64,000 nt of DNA, taken from the NCBI RefSeq assembly GCF_014698795.1, contig NZ_JACJTR010000023.1, forward strand, positions 53,386 through 117,385. Direction: 5' to 3'. Made by a program: the position numbers and the translations under genes. The notes under the pieces are model-generated. The model was not told where the DNA came from. It saw only the letters and a program-made list of their open reading frames with translations, and did no database searches. Every line of letters starts with the position of its first letter. The first letter of the stretch is position 1. Below are positions 9,213-17,056 of this stretch, one piece after another. This DNA is from Nostoc sp. FACHB-892 (GTDB lineage: Bacteria; Cyanobacteriota; Cyanobacteriia; Cyanobacteriales; Nostocaceae).

Positions 9213-9329
9213 ATGCAAGTTAATGACCTGGGGTTCGTAGCGAGCATTTTGTTCGTACTAGTTCCCTCTGTGTTTTTACTAATTCTGTACATCCAAACTG
9301 CTAGCCGCGAAGGTGGAAAAGATAGTTAA
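9213..9329 (+). CDS. psbM: Photosystem II reaction centre protein M
   Basis: A 38-residue gene: MQVNDLGFVASILFVLVPSV, then FLLILYIQTASREGGKDS. The MQVN-LGF-A--LF-L-P--FLL-LY-QT pattern is diagnostic of PsbM, a single-helix subunit at the photosystem II dimer interface. A Shine-Dalgarno-like AGAGAGG lies upstream. The C-terminal GGKDS tail is slightly longer than in chloroplast versions, as in other cyanobacteria. A terminator follows. Confidence 0.95.
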   Translation: MQVNDLGFVASILFVLVPSVFLLILYIQTASREGGKDS

Positions 9330-9350
9330 GAGTTTGTGTATCAAATAAAG

Positions 9351-9384
9351 AACCCCTGCACCAGTAGTGTAGGGGTTTTTATTT
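9351..9384 (+). terminator. Rho-independent terminator after psbM
   Basis: Stem AACCCCT / AGGGGTT with an inner CAC/GTG pairing, followed by TTTT-rich sequence, 22 bases after the psbM stop. Confidence 0.88.
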
Positions 9385-9519
9385 ATCAACCACTAAGCTG
9401 ATGCGCGTCTAAACTATATAAACACTTTTAATGTTGTTAACTGATGACTGTTGGGGGGTTTTCAGTCATCAGATAAATGTACAATATTATTTGCGTAACA
9501 GCTTAACTCTATTTTGACT

Positions 9520-10371
9520 TTAAGCGATCGTCCGCGCCAACAATACCGGACAAGTGGCATTGACTCGAACATAGTCAGACAAGGAAGATCCGATAAGTCG
9601 GTCTATATCAACAAAACTCTTAGCGATGGATGGACGACGATCTGGTGAACCGAGCAATAATAAGTCTATATTTAACTCCTCTGCCAACCGACAAATTTCT
9701 TCACCAGGTTTGCCACTGCTGATATAAGAACGAGATTGGATGCCCTGTTTTTCAGCTTCTGCAACTGCGGCTGCTAAAACTGGATTTTTATTTGAACTAA
9801 CTTCAGTGATTTCCGATTTTTTCCCGCCTAAATCTGTGGCAACATTTGCCAAAATTAACTCGCCCCCCTGAATATCTCGCAGTAAAAATAGTGCCAATTT
9901 CAAGCAGTTTTTTGCGGAATCAGAGCTGTCTATTGCTACCATAATGCGCTTAATTCTTTTGACATAAATATCATCTTTTACCAGCAACATTGGGCGAGAA
10001 GATAGCTGGAAAACATATTGACTGACTGAGTTGGATAAAATGGATTGCAACCGTTTAAGTCCGCGTGAACCCATAATAATCAAGTCAGCGTCGATTTCAT
10101 CAGCTACTTGGCAAACAACATCTTTAGGGTCGCCTTCGCGCAAAATTGAAGAAACTTGGCTAGGATCTAAGTTCAAAGTTTGAATGGCATTAGCTAAAAT
10201 TTTACCGCCATTTTCCCATTTAGCTGTCATGGTAGCAGCAGTATTTTGTGCCTGAACAACATGCAAGATTGTTATTTTTGCAGATTGAATTGAAGGAATT
10301 TCTCTCAGGGTTTTGAGCATTTCTTCTGCATGTCCCAATCCCGATACAGCCAGCAAAATCTTTTCTATCAT
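9520..10371 (-). CDS. Tandem universal stress protein (two UspA domains)
   Basis: A 283-residue protein made of two Usp units. The first (residues 1-140) starts EKILLAVSGLGHAEEML and carries the ATP-binding signature GSRGLKRLQSILSNSVSQYV. The second (about 145-283) starts KRIMVAIDSSDSAKN and ends SDYVRVNATCPVLLART. In the second unit the G-x-x-G signature is altered (LLGSPDRRPSIAKSF), so nucleotide binding there may differ. Cytoplasmic; such proteins are stress-induced. It stands alone and convergent with psbM. Confidence 0.88.
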   Translation of the reverse strand: MIEKILLAVSGLGHAEEMLKTLREIPSIQSAKITILHVVQAQNTAATMTAKWENGGKILANAIQTLNLDPSQVSSILREGDPKDVVCQVADEIDADLIIMGSRGLKRLQSILSNSVSQYVFQLSSRPMLLVKDDIYVKRIKRIMVAIDSSDSAKNCLKLALFLLRDIQGGELILANVATDLGGKKSEITEVSSNKNPVLAAAVAEAEKQGIQSRSYISSGKPGEEICRLAEELNIDLLLLGSPDRRPSIAKSFVDIDRLIGSSLSDYVRVNATCPVLLARTIA

Positions 10372-10893
10372 TTTACGTGATTGTTGTTAAATTTACTTTA
10401 GTTGTCGCTGTTATTACTTGGCTAAGGTCAGATTTTTACTGCCTTGCTCAACAATCTAGTTAGTAACTTGGCACAAATAAACTTTCTTTTTTAGTATTTA
10501 ACACTCAAACAAATGACAAAGTACAAAAAGCTCAACAAATATTTAAGTTCATTTGCACCTATTTACTTAAAAATGATCAACTAAACTTCAATTATTAAGC
10601 ATAGTCTCAATTTAGCTTGGATAACTTAATCAATTATGATGTTAGTTATCATTTTTTATCTATATTCACTTTTTTTAATTAGAAATTAGTTAAGTATTGC
10701 AAAGAAATGCCAAAATAACTCTTCAAAAAGATTTATTTACTGTAAGCCGATACGCTTGGATTAAGAAAATTTATTTGTTGAGGTACTATAAAGACCTCTC
10801 CCCGGTTTTACTACGTAAAACCGTCCCTCTTCGAGTCGGAGAGGGAAAGATTTAAACTTTAGTTGGACTCAGGGAGGGTTTATCGAACTTCCC
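10372..10893. other. Intergenic region with a dispersed repeat at 10795-10893
   Basis: About 520 bases between two minus-strand genes. The left part is AT-rich with no feature. The right part (10795-10893) is GC-richer, with hairpin-forming GGTTTTACTACGTAAAACC, and it resembles 28283-28375 in this window. It is a dispersed Nostoc-type intergenic repeat rather than coding DNA. Confidence 0.55.
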
Positions 10894-12471
10894 TTAACTT
10901 AGATGCGCTCCTGGTTGTCCGTTTTGGACTACAAAGGAAGCTAGGGTTTTGATAGAGGCATTCAAGTCAATAATGCTTGATACAACACGGTAGTCACTTT
11001 GCCAGCGTTGTGGGGTAAGGTTGCACCGGACGTATCCCCGAAAGGCTCCATCAAAAAACTTAGTATGGGGATTGTTGGGTAGAGAAGCTTGAACTGGAGC
11101 GATGAATTGGGCGGGAAAGTCAGAGGAAATTGAGGTTCCTACAAACTCTGTGCCTACCGTCGGTGAGTTTGGATTATTAAAATCAAGCTTCAAGTCATGT
11201 ACCCAACTAGAATGGATGTCTCCGGTAATCACCACTGGATTAGAAGGTTGGCGCTGGTTTAGAAAACTCAAGAGCCGATTTCGTTCAGCTACGTAGCCGT
11301 CCCATTGATCTAAATTGAAGACACCCGAACCTGGACTACTATTAAAATTGTACTCGGCTAGCATGGTCTGTTGAGCAATCACATTCCAGCGCGATCGCGA
11401 CTGATCTAACCCTTTTCGTAGCCACTGCTCTTGTTCTGAGCCAGTCATCGTAGCATTTGGATCAAAAGCTTGGGAGCAGCGAGGCTTAAGTCCATCATCA
11501 CAAGGTTGGTTAGTGCGGTATTGCCTCGTGTCTAGTACATTAAACTCAGCTAAATTACCGAAAGTGAACCGTCGATAAAGCAACATATCTGGGCCCTTGG
11601 GCAATGAAGACTGACGTAGGGGCATATGTTCGTAGTAAGCTTGGTATGCATTGGCTCGTCGCTTCCTAAAAGCCTCTTGGGTTTGGTTATCTTCGGGGAT
11701 TAAGTCGGCATAATTATTATCAACTTCATGATCATCCCAAGTGACAATCCAGGGAAAAGCAGCATGAGCAGCTTGGAGATTCGGGTCAGTTTTGTACAGG
11801 GCGTGGCGATCGCGGTAGTCTGCAAGAGTGATAATTTCTGGACTATTATGCTGGCGTGGTCCACCAGATTCTGGCCCGTATTCGTAAATATAATCACCTA
11901 GATGAACCACAAGGTCGAGATTTTCATCAGCCAAATGCCGATAAGCTGTATAGTAGCCATTTTGCCAGTCTTGACAGGAGACAAAAGCAAAATTAAGTTG
12001 TGAGATAGAGCCATAAAATGCTGGTGCTGTGCGAGTCCGCCCAATGGGGCTAACTTCCCTACCTGTTTGAAATTGATACCAGTACCAACGGTTAGGGTCT
12101 AACCCACGTACATCAACGTGGACTGAGTGGGCTAACTCTGGTGTTGCCAGCACTGTTCCTCGCCGCACTACCTGTCTCATGTTTTCATCAAGGGCAACTT
12201 GCCACCGTACTGGGACATTTACCAATGGCATTCCACCTCCAGAGAGTGGATTTGGAGCCAGTCGTGTCCAGATAACAACACCATCTGGCAAAGGATCACC
12301 AGAGGCAACACCAAGACTGAACGGATAGTCAGAAAACCTTGAGTTAGCCAATACCGGATGCCATTGGGTAGCGACTGTTAACCCCGTTAAGAATCCTGCA
12401 CCCAACAAAAAACTCCGCCGTCTGCAACGATTTGCTAGCAGGTGCTTACCATCCATAAGTTCCATATTCAC
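10894..12471 (-). CDS. phoD: PhoD-type alkaline phosphatase/phosphodiesterase, Tat-exported
   Basis: A 525-residue protein. A twin-arginine signal (RCRRRSFLLGAG at residues 16-27) is followed by a hydrophobic run and an ANS cleavage region. The PhoD N-terminal domain begins FSLGVASGDPLPDGVVIWTRLAP. The metallophosphatase core shows FVSCQDWQNGYYTAY, LVVHLGDYIYEYG, WDDHEVDNNYA, and GDIHSSWVHDL near the end. These hold the Fe/Ca ligands of the PhoD family. It releases phosphate from mono- or diesters in the periplasm. The start could be any of Met1, Met3 or Met6. It is the second Tat phosphatase of this window; no Pho box was found. Confidence 0.9.
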   Translation of the reverse strand: MNMELMDGKHLLANRCRRRSFLLGAGFLTGLTVATQWHPVLANSRFSDYPFSLGVASGDPLPDGVVIWTRLAPNPLSGGGMPLVNVPVRWQVALDENMRQVVRRGTVLATPELAHSVHVDVRGLDPNRWYWYQFQTGREVSPIGRTRTAPAFYGSISQLNFAFVSCQDWQNGYYTAYRHLADENLDLVVHLGDYIYEYGPESGGPRQHNSPEIITLADYRDRHALYKTDPNLQAAHAAFPWIVTWDDHEVDNNYADLIPEDNQTQEAFRKRRANAYQAYYEHMPLRQSSLPKGPDMLLYRRFTFGNLAEFNVLDTRQYRTNQPCDDGLKPRCSQAFDPNATMTGSEQEQWLRKGLDQSRSRWNVIAQQTMLAEYNFNSSPGSGVFNLDQWDGYVAERNRLLSFLNQRQPSNPVVITGDIHSSWVHDLKLDFNNPNSPTVGTEFVGTSISSDFPAQFIAPVQASLPNNPHTKFFDGAFRGYVRCNLTPQRWQSDYRVVSSIIDLNASIKTLASFVVQNGQPGAHLS

Positions 12472-12944
12472 CCCTACCTAGATGTAACTACAGTTGGCAT
12501 TCAGGAGGGTCAGTTGTGAAAAGCACAAATATAGCGGTTCTCAGTTGTATGCAATATACTTTGATCTCACTTCCATTCCTCTCTCCTAAAAAGAGAGAGG
12601 TTTTGAATCATACTCCCCAACGCTCGCTTTTAAGGGGCTGGGGGTTAGGTCTGTATTTAACTCAACCCAGAAGCGCTATAGTGGCTTGATTTGACTTGTC
12701 TCCTAATTGCTGCTCAACCAAACACAAGGAAGCTACCAAACTAGGATCAAGCAGAAATTAAGATTTTGTTAAGTTTAAAATTTGGATTGGGGTATTAGGA
12801 CTGAGAGAATTTTGTGAGGGATTTAGACCCCAACTGAAACAGAATTGCCGCTACAGCACTCTTGTGAAACCCTCTTCTAATTACGAATTACGAATTACGT
12901 AGCTTGCTTCTCGCCGGAGGCGAGTATTACGAATTACAAATTAT
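12472..12944. other. Intergenic region with composite repeats
   Basis: Upstream of the phoD-like gene. At 12570-12650 lies the dispersed hairpin module (CTCTCTCCTAAAAAGAGAGA followed by GGGGCTGGGGGTTAGG), which recurs near 45290-45372. The right end (12878-12943) is a tandem run of ATTACGA units interrupted by a GC-rich palindromic insert at 12900-12926. No gene seen. Confidence 0.55.
12878..12943. repeat. Tandem ATTACGA repeat with an inserted palindromic repeat
   Basis: Three or more copies of ATTACGA on each side of an insert, AGCTTGCTTCTCGCCGGAGG and following bases. The heptamer run is STRR-type; the insert is one of the GC-rich dispersed palindromes of Nostoc genomes. One repeat class has landed in another. 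Confidence 0.65.
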
Positions 12945-14210
12945 TTAAAATCTGCCATTTCCCTGAACAATATGCTTAACGGTAGTCAAGGTTTCTAGGC
13001 TGATAAATCCCCGACGATGACCTTTTTGGTTAGACATACCGAGAAACACTGAATCTCCCCGCGAGGGATTACGGGAAAAACGCGGGGAAGTGTTGATGTA
13101 GGTAGAGGCACTGTTAACTCCTAAAGCAAACTGCCGACTTTCCTGATAGGATTCAGTAACGATAGAGTCGGCATGACCACTACTGTGTTCATTAATCCAG
13201 GCGATCGCACCCTCTAAGCTATCCACCAATTTAAAAGCTACTGTTTTAGTTAAATAAGGGTTTCCCCATTCGTTTTCCTTTACGAGCTGCAACTGGGGAA
13301 AGGCTTCTACTAATTCTGCATCTCCTTTAATTTCAAAGCCTTTTTCCATTAAGCTGTTCCACAGAACTGCCAAGGAGGATGGTAAAGCTTGGCGATGAAT
13401 AAGTACTTTTTCAATGGCATTAACTTGGTCTGGTTCGCTCTGATGGCTATCAAGAATTATCCAGCGCACCATTTCTAAGCTGCTATTGAGCGACCAGTAG
13501 AGATAACAATTACCCATTGCTGACTTTAAGACTGGGCAAGTAGACTGCCGTACTACCTGCTGTACCAAGCTGGAACGTCCGTAGGGAATCACTAGATTCA
13601 GGTACTGGTCTTGGGTAACTAAATCCCGAATTGAAGCACCATGTTCTGCTGTGATCAGTTCTAGACAGCCTGTAGGTAAACCAACTTGGGCGATCGCACT
13701 TTGGATTACTTCAGCAATAACCGCGTTGGAATGGCTGGCTTCAGTACTGCCTTTGAGAATAATACTATTGCCAGTTTTGATACAAAAACCTGCTGCGATC
13801 GCCCCTAAATCTGGGAACGCTTCATAAATAAATCCAATCACTCCCAAAGGCATTAGCTGGGTGTAACTTTGGGAATCTTCCAGTTGATAATCAGCAGTTC
13901 TGACGCGCCGTAGCGGATCTGATAATTCCCCTAACCGTTGTAAGATATCTACGGTCATCTCTAGCCTTGTGGGAGTCAGCTTTAGCCAGTCTAGTATCAA
14001 CTCTGGCACTGCCATTTCCCGACTGGTTTCTAAATCCAAGGTATTGGCTTCTAGAATGTCGTCAAATGAGCGCTCAATGGCTTGTGCCATCGCCAGTACT
14101 GCACGGCTCCGGTCTGCTCCCTTTGTGATCCCCAGCTTTAGGGAAGCTTGATAGGCTCGTTGGGCGCTAGTAATCGGTTCGGGGTGGTCATCTAAAACTT
14201 CAACAGTCAT
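12945..14210 (-). CDS. proA: Gamma-glutamyl phosphate reductase
   Basis: A 421-residue member of the aldehyde dehydrogenase superfamily. It reduces gamma-glutamyl phosphate to the semialdehyde with NADPH in proline synthesis. Visible motifs are PLGVIGFIYEAFPDLGAIAAGFCIKTGNSIILKGSTEA, the cysteine region KSAMGNCYLYWS, DSIVTES, ASTYINTSPRFS and the terminal RGFISLETLTTVKHIVQG. Parts are divergent from the standard form (for example YLYWS after the cysteine), so it may be the second ProA paralogue often found in cyanobacteria. The start is 5 bases downstream of the preceding minus-strand gene, so the two are likely one operon. Confidence 0.88.
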   Translation of the reverse strand: MTVEVLDDHPEPITSAQRAYQASLKLGITKGADRSRAVLAMAQAIERSFDDILEANTLDLETSREMAVPELILDWLKLTPTRLEMTVDILQRLGELSDPLRRVRTADYQLEDSQSYTQLMPLGVIGFIYEAFPDLGAIAAGFCIKTGNSIILKGSTEASHSNAVIAEVIQSAIAQVGLPTGCLELITAEHGASIRDLVTQDQYLNLVIPYGRSSLVQQVVRQSTCPVLKSAMGNCYLYWSLNSSLEMVRWIILDSHQSEPDQVNAIEKVLIHRQALPSSLAVLWNSLMEKGFEIKGDAELVEAFPQLQLVKENEWGNPYLTKTVAFKLVDSLEGAIAWINEHSSGHADSIVTESYQESRQFALGVNSASTYINTSPRFSRNPSRGDSVFLGMSNQKGHRRGFISLETLTTVKHIVQGNGRF

Positions 14211-14214
14211 TGAG

Positions 14215-14622
14215 TTAACGTCTGTAGGTAAGCCAGACCATGAGTGCTGGCAGAATAGCTAATAGCACCGCTACCATTGCCCAAGCAATGATGCTAGAAC
14301 CATTTGCTAATCGCAGCGCTAATGGCAGCCATATAATCACTAGCACGAAAATAATGCCAAGTGCTATAGGCAGATAGCTTTCTCCCAAGCGGGGATGGAC
14401 AACATGCCAACTATTCCCCATCCAACGCCAAGCCCGTTTGTAGGGATAGGTGGTAGAAAGTTGTTCTAGGACATGACCATTATCTTCTACTACAAAGATT
14501 TGCTGACAGCGATCGCAACCAAATGCTTCTGTCAACGTAATCGGAATTAACTGACCCCGACGACGACAGGGACAGGGGTATTCAGTATTGAAATCTATTT
14601 TTTCGGGTTTTTGAGATTGCAC
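14215..14622 (-). CDS. Conserved small membrane protein with a zinc-ribbon-like N-terminus
   Basis: A 135-residue protein. The N-terminal half has paired cysteines, CPCRRRG and CDRCQQIF, consistent with a small zinc ribbon. The C-terminal half has two membrane helices (LPIALGIIFVLVIIWLPLAL and IIAWAMVAVLLAILPALMVW). The WRWMGNSWHVVHP segment between them is conserved-looking. It ends 4 bases before proA begins on the same strand, so it is probably co-transcribed with it. I recognise no named family; function unknown. Confidence 0.7.
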   Translation of the reverse strand: MQSQKPEKIDFNTEYPCPCRRRGQLIPITLTEAFGCDRCQQIFVVEDNGHVLEQLSTTYPYKRAWRWMGNSWHVVHPRLGESYLPIALGIIFVLVIIWLPLALRLANGSSIIAWAMVAVLLAILPALMVWLTYRR

Positions 14623-15288
14623 AAGCGTTATAGTAACTTGAGCGTGTTTTACACGAACTACGACAGTTAATCTTTATGGTAAATGCCTTAGAGGCTTCTG
14701 CTATTAAAGATTGCTCTCTTTATAAAGATGGATTAGCCATGCAAACATCACCATGATTGCAATCAGTAGATGCAGCAAACTCTAAGTATCCTAATTTTCA
14801 ATCAGTACGGGGCTTTCTGTTTGTAGTCTTTCCCCAAATCTGACAATCTTATTTAAAATTTCCTTCTACTAAATAAAATCTAGACAAAGCTAGATATTAG
14901 TTGACATTTCAATGGGAGCATGGGAGTAGTTATCCCTTAACGCCCAGACATGACTGAACTATCCGTGCATATGAATTCCCCCATAATTTGAACAAGTTTT
15001 CCTAGATGGGTAAAATCTATCTACGAATACGATAGTTCCACCATATCTAAATTACTTTATATTTTACCTGTCTATGAAATTCATAAAAGTTGGCATTACT
15101 AACAATATTGATAACAATTCACAGGAGTACAGCGTGAATCGCCAAAAAGTTCAATCGACCAACCCAAAAAATGATGGGTGAAGGCAAGCAAGGGGATTAG
15201 GAAAAGCATGGGAAGTAGGGCAAGAAAAGAGCTTGATTTTCTTACCATAAACTCAGCAAAGTTGCCTTGCCAGACCATTAAAAACATT
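14623..15288. other. Intergenic region upstream of the zinc-ribbon gene
   Basis: AT-rich and without a credible gene. It holds the promoter of the minus-strand gene at 14215-14622 and runs up to the tRNA terminator. Short frames here (for example 15099-15413, minus) cross the tRNA gene and are not real. Confidence 0.45.
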
Positions 15289-15320
15289 AAACCTCTTGAA
15301 CTTAAAATTTCAAGAGGTTT
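15289..15320 (-). terminator. Terminator of the tRNA-Gly gene
   Basis: Perfect 12-bp inverted repeat (AAACCTCTTGAA / TTCAAGAGGTTT) with an 8-base loop. It lies just downstream of the tRNA on the minus strand and is followed by a T-rich tract on that strand. Confidence 0.85.
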
Positions 15321-15329
15321 TACTTGGAA

Positions 15330-15400
15330 GCGGGTGACGCGATTCGAACGCGCGACATTCACCTTGGCAAGGTGACGCTCTACCACTGAGCTACACCCGC
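15330..15400 (-). tRNA. tRNA-Gly (anticodon GCC)
   Basis: On the minus strand a complete 71-nt cloverleaf reads from GCGGGTGTAGCTCAGTGGTA through the anticodon stem-loop CACCTTGCCAAGGTG (anticodon GCC) to the TTCGAAT T-loop. It closes with CACCCGC, pairing with the 5' GCGGGTG. No encoded CCA is seen, so it depends on a CCA-adding enzyme such as the one at 17057-19783. Confidence 0.97.
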
Positions 15401-15459
15401 AATCAATTGCCATATATCAATATCTCAGATTTATCCCTAATTGTCAACTCCTTTTTTTG

Positions 15460-15511
15460 GTCATTAGTCATTAATCATTAGTGAATAACAAAGGACAAAT
15501 GACTAATGACA
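15460..15511. repeat. Heptameric short tandem repeat
   Basis: Mixed GTCATTA and inverted TGACTAA units between the tRNA and the ribH stop. STRR family. The two orientations face each other, so the region could fold into a hairpin and serve as a weak terminator. Confidence 0.7.
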
Positions 15512-15515
15512 CGCC

Positions 15516-16094
15516 CTAGCCTAGTTCTTCTGACTCCGCAGTTAAATTGCCTATGCTGGCGCTTTGAAAAGAAGCTGGCAAAGACTGGCTATTACGAGAA
15601 TATGGCTCTGCTAGGTTAGAACGCAGTTGCCGCATGAGGCTTGCCATTTCTAGGGCATTCAGGGCATAATCCCAGCCATGATTACCTTTGATGCCTGCCC
15701 GTTCTAAAGCTTGCTGCATAGTATCTACCGTCAAAATGCCAAAAATTACTGGCACTCCAGTTTGAAAACTAGCGGCGGCAATGCCTTTAGAAACTTCTGC
15801 GGATACATAATCAAAATGGGGTGTTTGTCCTCGAATGACTGCACCTAGACAAATTACAGCATCATAACGATGGGAAAGTGCTAGTTGGCGAGCTACTAAA
15901 GGTACCTCAAAACTTCCCGGAACCCAAACATAGTCTACCTGATTACCTTGGGGGTTAGGATCTACACCGTGGCGTTTCAAGCAATCTTGACATCCCTCTA
16001 GCAGCTTTCCGGTAACTAGGTCATTAAATCGACCAATCACCACTGCAAACCGCAAAGGCTCCGTTTGGGTAAAAGTTCCCTCGAAAACTGCCAT
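15516..16094 (-). CDS. ribH: 6,7-dimethyl-8-ribityllumazine synthase
   Basis: The penultimate riboflavin enzyme, which condenses the ribityl-uracil with dihydroxybutanone phosphate. Motifs: VVIGRFNDLVTGKLLEG, VWVPGSFEVPLVA, CLGAVIRGQTPHFDYV (catalytic histidine region), GVPVIFGILTVDTMQQALER and GNHGWDYALNALEM. The protein is 192 residues; the core ends at about residue 160. The last 30 or so residues (NLAEPYSRNSQSLPASFQSA) are a low-complexity extension common in cyanobacteria. Expected to form a large icosahedral or pentameric assembly in the cytoplasm. Confidence 0.95.
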   Translation of the reverse strand: MAVFEGTFTQTEPLRFAVVIGRFNDLVTGKLLEGCQDCLKRHGVDPNPQGNQVDYVWVPGSFEVPLVARQLALSHRYDAVICLGAVIRGQTPHFDYVSAEVSKGIAAASFQTGVPVIFGILTVDTMQQALERAGIKGNHGWDYALNALEMASLMRQLRSNLAEPYSRNSQSLPASFQSASIGNLTAESEELG

Positions 16095-16283
16095 GACTGC
16101 CTCTTAATCAACTATAGTTCTGGCCAATATACATTTCTTATTTAAATGTAGAGGAGCAGGAAAGCACAGTTAGAAAGAAGGAAATCGGAAAAAATCTTTC
16201 CTTTTTTCCTTTGGTCTTTGACCTTGGCTTTTCTGCTCCTCTAGTTCTTATATTATGTGCCTGCGCCAGAGCGAAGCCGTCGC

Positions 16284-16472
16284 TTACACGACAAAAAAGT
16301 TTAACAAACCAACTAAAAATACCAAACCAATCCAGGCAGCAGAACCAACCCAGAGCAGTTTTTTAGATTCAACCCAATTTTGGGGAGTAGCATAAGCTAC
16401 GGGAACGCCAACAACCAGGACGAAAGACAATAGAACTAGGCTGATCAAAGCGAATTGGAATATTATGGTCAT
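16284..16472 (-). CDS. psbZ: Photosystem II protein Z (Ycf9)
   Basis: A 62-residue, two-helix thylakoid protein. The start is the ATG at 16472 (MTIIFQFALISLVLLSFVLV). Five codons upstream in frame (MGEAK) are not part of the normal family. GVPVAYATPQNW and KKLLWVGSAAWIGLVFLVG are the diagnostic PsbZ stretches. It sits near CP43 and affects antenna stability. A GC-rich dispersed repeat (16258-16283) abuts the stop codon. Confidence 0.95.
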   Translation of the reverse strand: MTIIFQFALISLVLLSFVLVVGVPVAYATPQNWVESKKLLWVGSAAWIGLVFLVGLLNFFVV

Positions 16473-17056
16473 TTTTGCTTCTCCCAATACAGCGAAATAG
16501 TTATATGTCCTACACTAACAGTAAGGTGTACAGTGTAGGCAACGAGCGTGACTCCTGCTATTGCATAGGACATTTCCAGAAGCTTTAGCCAGAAGCTCTG
16601 ATTTTATGTCCTCGTGATCCCCCACGGTCAACAGTTTGATTTTTTCTTCCTTTCGTACCCCACAAATTTTACGACACAGGATGAATTGCTTATGACTTTT
16701 ACACTGATGTGTCAACCAATGGTAAATTTGCATTCTTTGAAAGGACGCTTACTCGTTTCCCGTTTTCCAACGTTTTACGTAGGTTTCCCAGAGGGCAGTA
16801 AGCGAGGTGTATCAATGACCGTGGCGGCGAGTAATCACTTAAATCATACAACGCCCTGATCATCTATTTTAGAATATTTGACAATTAGGGTGCTGACTCT
16901 GAGGGTTAAAAGGTGAGGCTTTTGCCTATTTTATCTAAAGGGTGGTACTGAAACTTTTCTCTTGTTTTAGAGTTACCGAAAATTACAACATTTTAGCCAT
17001 TTGTCCCTTGTCTAAGTACTAATAGCCAATGACCAATGACTAATGACTTTTAGATT
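16473..17056. other. Divergent intergenic region between psbZ and the CCA-type gene
   Basis: About 580 bases. The left side holds the psbZ promoter. The frame at 16614-16859 has no family features and I do not call it. The right end (16998-17049) is an STRR run that abuts the next gene's start, so that gene's ribosome-binding region is repeat-derived. Confidence 0.45.
16998..17049. repeat. Heptameric short tandem repeat upstream of the CCA-type gene
   Basis: Units such as CATTTGTCCCTTGTC and AATGACCAATGACTAATGAC end 7 bases before the start codon at 17057. STRR family. Confidence 0.7.

Noticed and set aside
15099..15413. 104-codon minus frame over the tRNA-Gly gene
   Set aside because: Reads through a tRNA and its terminator.
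16614..16859. 81-codon open frame between psbZ and the CCA-type gene
   Set aside because: Short, no conserved pattern, in a promoter region.
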